64,000 nucleotides of DNA, taken from NCBI GenBank assembly GCA_963995505.1, contig OZ023183.1, positions 20,952,671 to 21,016,670 of the forward strand, in the 5' to 3' direction. The stretch is from Hypericum androsaemum (taxonomy: Eukaryota > Streptophyta > Magnoliopsida > Malpighiales > Hypericaceae). This document shows positions 59,171 to 64,000 of this stretch, piece by piece (position 1 is the first letter of the stretch; each line of letters begins with the position of its first letter). The translations under genes were made by a program, and so were the position numbers. The notes beneath the pieces are model-generated. The model had not been told where the DNA came from and did not search any database. It was given only the letters and a program-made list of their open reading frames with translations.

Positions 59171-59289
59171 GACGGTGAATTGCCCCTCTCCTCTCCGCTT
59201 CATCTCTACTTCCATGGCCGAAATTAACACGGAGCAGTGGTTGGACTTTTTGGCCGGCGACGGTGAATTGCCCCTCTCCTCTCCGCTTC
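59171..59289 (+). repeat. Direct repeat of about 30 bp
   Basis: 'gacggtgaattgcccctctc' with about ten further shared bases occurs at 59171 and at 59259, both in the MULE interior. Confidence 0.85.
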
Positions 59290-59747
59290 TCCTCTCCGGT
59301 TCTCAATGTATTTTTATTATTTTTAATTAATTTTTGTAAAGGTATATTAGTTATTTTCAAAGTTTTTAAAACGACCCGGAGAGCGACCCCCTCTGCTCTC
59401 CGGATCACGTCTGACCGATCGCACCAGTTGGGCCGCCGGTCGGACTAAAAATTTGTATATACAAAATATATTATTTTATATATATATATACTCATTCTCT
59501 AAGCCCAAGAATATGAAGAAAAAAAACTAAATCAAAACAGGCCACAAAACTAAACTACCACGATCCAACAAATAAATAACCCAGCCCACTACCCACAAAA
59601 GTTAACCAGCTCAAAATACATCACAGCCCACAAAAACTAACAAATTCGCAAGTCTACCCAAAAAAATTCCAACCCAACTCAAGGAAGAAGAAAAACCCTA
59701 CTCCCCACCTCCTCCATCTCCTACCCTTTTTCCTTCCTTCCAAATAA

Positions 59748-59995
59748 TGGAAACCCAAAAGCCTAACCCTCTAAAGGAGGCGCAGGAGAAGTCCATAATC
59801 TGATTCAAGCTCTCGGACATCTACATCCCGACCCACATCAAGAAGGTTTCCCAGTTTTGGGACCTTGACCTAACATCGCCTCCTCTTATTCTACTTATAG
59901 ATGATGTCATGGTGACTAGTTGGGAAGGATTCCCCATTTTTTGTGTTTTCGATTTTAGGGTTGGGAAAAATTGGAAAGAGAATGGGTGAAATTGG
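59748..59995 (+). other. Gene-like fragment in the MULE (unrecognised)
   Basis: From ATG 59748 the frame reads 'METQKPNPLKEAQEKSII', a TGA, then 'FKLSDIYIPTHIKKVSQFWD' and on to about 59990. Composition looks protein-like and differs from the AT-rich flanks, but I do not recognise the family. It may be a captured exon. Confidence 0.35.
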
Positions 59996-60365
59996 GGCAT
60001 GCACAGAGACTTTTGTTTTCAAATTTTCCCTTGACCCAACGAACCAAAAAATACCGGGTCAAAATTTTGAACAAACTGCCCAGTCCGATCAGATTTCGGG
60101 CAGTTCGTAAGGCAAGCGTCCTAACCACAAAATTTGGGACGGTCACATGGGCGATTTGTGGTCTGACTGGTCGAACGACCGGTCGAACTGCATTTTTAAA
60201 AACTTTGGTTATTTTACAAGAAAAAATAATTGATGACATCAGCGAGAGCTCGAGAGTGTAATAAAACCAAACATCTGAGAATTTTTAATTGATTATCAGA
60301 ATACAGAAGGAGAGCACTGAATATACCAAACACCAGGGACCTGACAGTAATTTCTCAATAAAATA

Positions 60366-60538
60366 ACTATTTAGATGCCCTTATAAAAAATATAAATAAA
60401 ATGTTTGTTTCTGTTCTATTTCAAAAAATATTTGAAGCTATAGCACAAAACAAGGGTTATAGCATCTGGCTGATAAAGAAGAAAAAAAACCAAACCCAAA
60501 TTCCTTATTTTAGAATTCAGCTAAATGGGCCCAAGGAC
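60366..60538. other. Short intergenic stretch
   Basis: AT-rich, between the MULE flank and the LINE end. Nothing recognised. Confidence 0.4.
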
Positions 60539-61005
60539 TTTTTTTTGTTGTTGGAATTAGAGGGACAACAATCCCTATATAAACGGTCAATTACATCCTT
60601 CTTAGTACAATACTCCATCTCGGTCATTTGTGAAGTTGCGACCGCCGGCCTCGTCAAAATCCCACCACGAGAAAATCCGGTGGGAGAAACCCGTGGTAGG
60701 AAAAGAGTACTTCGGGAGGGAAGACCCTCCCTTGACGTTTGATTTATCACAAAATTTAGCTTTGCACCGTCACTAACTACTACGACACGGGGAGGAGCCA
60801 CATCCCCAATATCCAACAAGATACGGCTCCTAATACTACCGATAGGGAAATCTAAAACATAATGTCCAAGGGGTCTATCGAAGCCTAAATTGGCCAACAT
60901 GTCCGCACACTGATTTGCTTCCCTCTAAATGTGGACGACTCGGACCGTCTAGTTCCGCTGAAGCTCCTCGCGAATGCACGCAAGCAGAGGAATTGGGTTG
61001 GGCCA
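60539..61005 (-). mobile_element. LINE 3' end: RNase H remnant and 3' untranslated region
   Basis: The minus strand contains 'REANQCADMLANLGFDRPLG' (60940-60860), the plant LINE RNase H end, with a stop just before 'REAN'. The block at 60615-60760 matches 10955-11100, the corresponding part of another LINE end. A run of T at 60540-60548 would be the A-tail on the minus strand. Confidence 0.7.
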
Positions 61006-61290
61006 TTATACTTATTTTTCTTTGAGAAGGTTTTGCCCATAATACTTGTTTTTCTTTGAGAAGGTTTAGCCCATTGTACTAGTAAGCCCAATTCTCATAT
61101 TTACAACGTTAGCCAGGTAAGCCTCAAGAAAACTAGGCCTATTACAGCATCCAACTAGTAAGCCCAGTGGACAAATTTACCCAATTTTAAGATTTTATAT
61201 AAAAAGAGGTAAAAGAATTAATAGGCCCAATTCTCAAACGGAAGCCCAACTCCATATTATAGCCCAGACAAGAAGATTTGGGCCCATTAC
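61000..61290 (+). promoter_or_regulatory. Promoter region of the U11/U12 25 kDa gene with many site II (TCP) motifs
   Basis: TGGGCY or its complement RGCCCA occurs at least eight times: near 61001, 61069, 61085, 61160, 61222, 61244, 61260 and 61278. Site II elements are bound by TCP factors and are typical of promoters of plant housekeeping and proliferation genes. Two 36-bp direct repeats ('cttgtttttctttgagaagg' and neighbour) lie at about 61007-61078. Confidence 0.55.
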
Positions 61291-61399
61291 AAAACAGGAG
61301 TAAGCCGAAATCCTATAGCTTCCTTCCGCCCATGACCCGATCAACATCACTACACTACATCCTTGTAGTTCCCAAGAGAGGACAGAGACAAGATCAACA

Positions 61400-62261
61400 A
61401 TGGAAGGGAGCGGCGGGGGAGAAGGCGACGCCGCCGGAGGAGTGTACAGCAGCGGGACCGTGAAGAAGGCGAAGCTGCAGTCCACGCTGGCGGCTCTCCT
61501 GACCGACCCGGTCCTCGCCGATGTCCCGAGGCAGCCGACCCTGTCCGACGTGGACACCCTCATCAACCTGGAGCTGGGCAGCGCCATGCGCATCTCCGTC
61601 CTCAAGCTCGACAAGACCTCCTTGGGTACTCGATCTCCGCTTCTTTTGAAGCATTTCGACAAACACTTTGTATCTGAATCCTTTGTGGTCGTGGCAGATG
61701 TGGCGTTGATGAATACGGCGACGGTTAGGGACCTGAAGCTCGCTATCAAGAGGAAGGTTGCTGAGACGGAGCAGTCCAAGATGGGGCATCGCCATATTTC
61801 TTGGTCAGTATCCTCCTCTTGTCTTCTTCCTTCTTCCGAACGTGTACCTAATTCAAGTTCGGGTCCAGTCCAGTCGTGTTCATTCTACTCTTCATATTGA
61901 TAAGTGTTTGTTTTGTTTTTGTTCAGGAAACACGTTTGGGAAAATTTTGCCCTTTCTTACCAGAACCAAAAACTACTGGATGAAACATCTCCGCTTCATG
62001 AGCATGGTGTCCGAAACAACTCTCAGGTATCTATCTCTATTGCCTTTTTCTTGTTGCTACTGAATTTTGTTTATCCTTGGGATTTTGGGAAATTGCATGT
62101 TTATTAAGGAACCTGCCACGAGGCAAATGAGGTGTTTGAGTTTGTGACTTTCCGTGGTTGAGCAGGTGCAGTTTGTATCCTATGTCGTCTCGAAGGAGTC
62201 TCGGAAGCACTCTAAGAGAAGGAAACACCGTTTCTTCCGTGGTCTTAACAAGCCCGTATGA
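61400..62261 (+). CDS. SNRNP25: U11/U12 small nuclear ribonucleoprotein 25 kDa protein (4 exons)
   Basis: Exons 61400-61625, 61698-61803, 61927-62026 and 62166-62261 give 175 residues. The N-terminus 'LQSTLAALLTDPVLADVP' and the ubiquitin-like core ('ISVLKLD', 'TATVRDLKLAIKRKV', 'MGHRHISW', 'VWENFALSYQNQKLLDE', 'GIRNNSQV') match the minor-spliceosome protein that joins the U11/U12 di-snRNP and takes part in recognising U12-type introns in the nucleus. The C-terminus is basic ('KHSKRRKHRFFRGLNK'). The first intron is only 72 nt, a multiple of three and without a stop, so its retention would add 24 residues in frame; the spliced form fits the family better. The start is the first ATG. Confidence 0.93.
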
Positions 62262-62943
62262 TGCAAGGAGATCCTGTTCCGATTGACGGTACCGTGATTT
62301 GTTGTAAAGGTCATGAACAACAATATCTTGTTTCCTGATTGATGGTTTCATGGAAATGCTGCCAAGTGTGCCCAAGTTCAATAGGACTCGGATCTGTCAC
62401 TTCTTCTGCGGGGGTTAGCTGTGTGTTTGCATCCACTGCAAGCAGAATTATCAGGTGCAACTGTAAACTGTAAAGATTGATGCTTTCTGTTTCCCTTAGA
62501 TTCAATTATCTTAAGCTTATTCCAATCGATCTTGTAAATTAGTTTCAACTATCTTCTTTTTAGTGGTTTACTGCAAGTTTTGTATCGAAAGGAAAAATAT
62601 GCACTTCCCTGATAAATGTACAGCGTTATAAAATCTTAATCTTTTCTTCTTTAGATAACCTTTAATGTTCTTCAGTCATGGAAGATTGAGGGTCGGATTC
62701 AGATTAGACCGGTTTCCATTATTCATATCCACCCGTTGCATTGTCTTTTCTGAAATAAAATTGGACTATATTGGCCATGAGTTGAGAACAAGAATCGAAC
62801 TTTCACATGAAAATAAAAACTTCTGTGTCCATCCCTTACAAGAATGTAGCTTCTTTCCTCTTTTTCATGCACTTCAATAGCTGCGCTTTTGTGCCTTATT
62901 TAACTTTCTTCATGCGGCAGAGCAGAGCAGAGCAGCCAACTTG
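62262..62943. other. Convergent 3' flanks of the snRNP and rhodanese genes
   Basis: The two genes point toward each other; this about 680-bp stretch should hold both 3' untranslated regions. No other gene seen. Confidence 0.55.
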
Positions 62944-63845
62944 CTATTGCTTCTCTATGGGAAGTCCATGTTCTGTCCATGCAGTGTATCCACCACTCAC
63001 ATCTGTCACCTGGGCGAAACCCTGTAGAAGTAACATTTTGCCTTGATGAACCAGCAGTTTATTCTCTTAAAACAACTACGATGGTGTGATGTTTTCATTT
63101 CAATCCCTGAAAAAATAAATTTCTTGTTCTCTGTTAACTCCTTACTTACAGCAGATTGCAGATCGATAGCGGCCATTAGCGACCTCCTCCCACTTTTGCA
63201 TCCCTGCAGAAGAAGAAACAATGCCTTCTACATAAAAGTTCGAAGCCGCATACCAAGCAAATTGAAAGGCAAATTGTGTTCTAATGAGAGGTACAATGAT
63301 GATCCCTTCTTCTTTGTCGAATTTCGTTGCAACCTCATCCAAGAATCTAGAGTTCCTTAACATCCCTGAATAAAAAAGAAGAGAACACCCTGGTTGAGTA
63401 TGCTTCTGATGTGGAATAACCGGCGATTGGTCGAATTGCTGTTGCATTGACATCTCAAACTTTGCAGAACCGTCATGTTTCTGCTTTAAGCGAAAACCCA
63501 AATGGACAAAGATGGTAAAAAGAATTGGGATCTGTAGGTTGTGTCTTACCTGCTTCACTTTGGAGCATGTAAGGGATGTTAATAGCGCCACGAACATGTC
63601 CTGCAACAAACTCCTCGGGCGTCCTGACATCCAAGTACTTATGCCCTGATTGATGCATCTTGTGGGCTAACTGAACCGGGACCGACTTTGCAGATGACCT
63701 TCATAAACAAAATAAACCTATGAATCACTCTCCATACGTGTGTCTGCCTCTGCCTCCATAAAAATAAAGGGTTGCATATAGGTAAACTTCACCTTGTACA
63801 ATAGTTTCGAATGTAAGAATGTGTGAAACGAGCTGAAAACGCCAT
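62944..63845 (-). CDS. Single-domain rhodanese / sulfurtransferase, STR16/STR18 type (5 exons)
   Basis: Minus-strand exons in order: 63845-63793, 63698-63550, 63365-63295, 63203-63150, 63021-62944. Phases agree and give 134 residues. The rhodanese domain covers most of the protein: 'KYLDVRTPEEFVAGHVRGA' (CH2A motif), 'NIPYML', then the active-site loop 'GCKSGRRS' with the catalytic Cys at residue 93, and the CH2B-like end 'VSGGYTAWTEHGLP'. The enzyme moves sulfur from thiosulfate or a similar donor to an acceptor through a Cys persulfide. The N-terminal 18 residues ('MAFSARFTHSYIRNYCTR') are basic and Ser/Arg-rich and might act as an organelle signal. The ATG at 63845 was chosen because only this frame joins exon 2 correctly. 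Confidence 0.9.
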
Positions 63846-64000
63846 GCTCGAGCTCTCCTCGAAGGTTTGATGCGCTTACAATTGGGAGAAAGAATGTATA
63901 TCTGATGCCCAAACGGAGTCGGGACATTTAAGGCAGGTAACATCTATTTAAGCGGGAGGGTCAAGGACATTAACATTCTTGTGGCCCCTCGTGTGATATT
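63846..64000 (-). other. Upstream flank of the rhodanese gene
   Basis: Presumed 5' untranslated region and promoter on the minus strand, cut by the window end. Other frames open here but do not splice in phase. Confidence 0.4.

Larger units (their letters stand above)
50945..60356. mobile_element. Mutator-like terminal-inverted-repeat element with 9-bp target duplication, split by a gypsy element
   Basis: AATAAAATA stands at 50936-50944 and again at 60357-60365. The outer about 135 bases on each side are inverted repeats: both read 'gagaaa-tta...tgaggycccctggtgtttggtatattc' inward, then 'tttggttttattayactctcg'. Removing the gypsy element (53782-58989) leaves about 4.2 kb. This remnant has no recognised transposase but holds gene-like pieces on both strands. 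The size of the duplication and the long arms fit a non-autonomous MULE of the Pack-MULE kind. Confidence 0.85.

Noticed and set aside
61234..61795. 181-codon and 133-codon minus-strand frames
   Set aside because: Antisense to exons 1 and 2 of the U11/U12 25 kDa gene, open because of the high GC content there.
63142..63630. 162-codon minus-strand open frame through the rhodanese gene
   Set aside because: It runs through two introns in part in the wrong frame; the spliced five-exon model explains the conserved motifs and phases better.
63725..63943. Alternative longer N-terminus for the rhodanese gene
   Set aside because: Its frame does not join exon 2 in phase; the ATG at 63845 does.

Overview
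This is nuclear DNA from a flowering plant, most likely a dicot. It has intron-split genes with GT-AG (and one probable GC-AG) borders, plant-type gene families, and a dense layer of Ty1-copia, Ty3-gypsy, LINE, Mutator-like (MULE/foldback) and MITE repeats. The species cannot be fixed from the sequence alone. No viral, organellar or bacterial block, CRISPR array, rRNA gene or confident tRNA gene is visible.

Layout. 1-5940 is the right part of a copia element (family A): leader, gag, pol, long 3' untranslated region and 3' LTR. 5941-11440 is repeat-rich intergenic DNA with a solo-LTR-like stretch, an inverted-repeat element, a foldback element and a LINE 3' end. 11441-16545 is a complete but decayed copia element (family B) with a 5-bp target duplication. 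17613-25832 is an older, heavily decayed family A copia. 26253-31950 is a duplicated segment; its left copy was split by a 5'-truncated LINE, and that LINE was split in turn by a solo LTR. 32340-33215 is another LINE end, and 34260-34965 is a foldback element with a 9-bp target duplication.

The genic right half holds four intact genes. They are an ACT-domain protein kinase of the STY8/17/46 type (36760-46044, + strand, 16 exons, with copia family C inside intron 2), a ten-member-clade MscS-like channel of the MSL10 type (47038-49512, +), the U11/U12 snRNP 25 kDa protein (61400-62261, +), and a single-domain rhodanese/sulfurtransferase of the STR16/18 type (62944-63845, - strand). Joining the exons gives uninterrupted reading frames of 558, 736, 175 and 134 residues.

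Between the channel and the snRNP gene lie two related terminal-inverted-repeat elements. One (49617-50719) carries a fragment of a leucine-rich-repeat receptor kinase gene. The other (50945-60356) is bounded by identical 9-bp target duplications, carries gene-like fragments, and was later split by a chromodomain Ty3-gypsy element. This pair is the most interesting part of the window: it looks like Pack-MULE-type gene-fragment capture. The four host genes do not form a pathway; they are ordinary neighbours in repeat-laden DNA.
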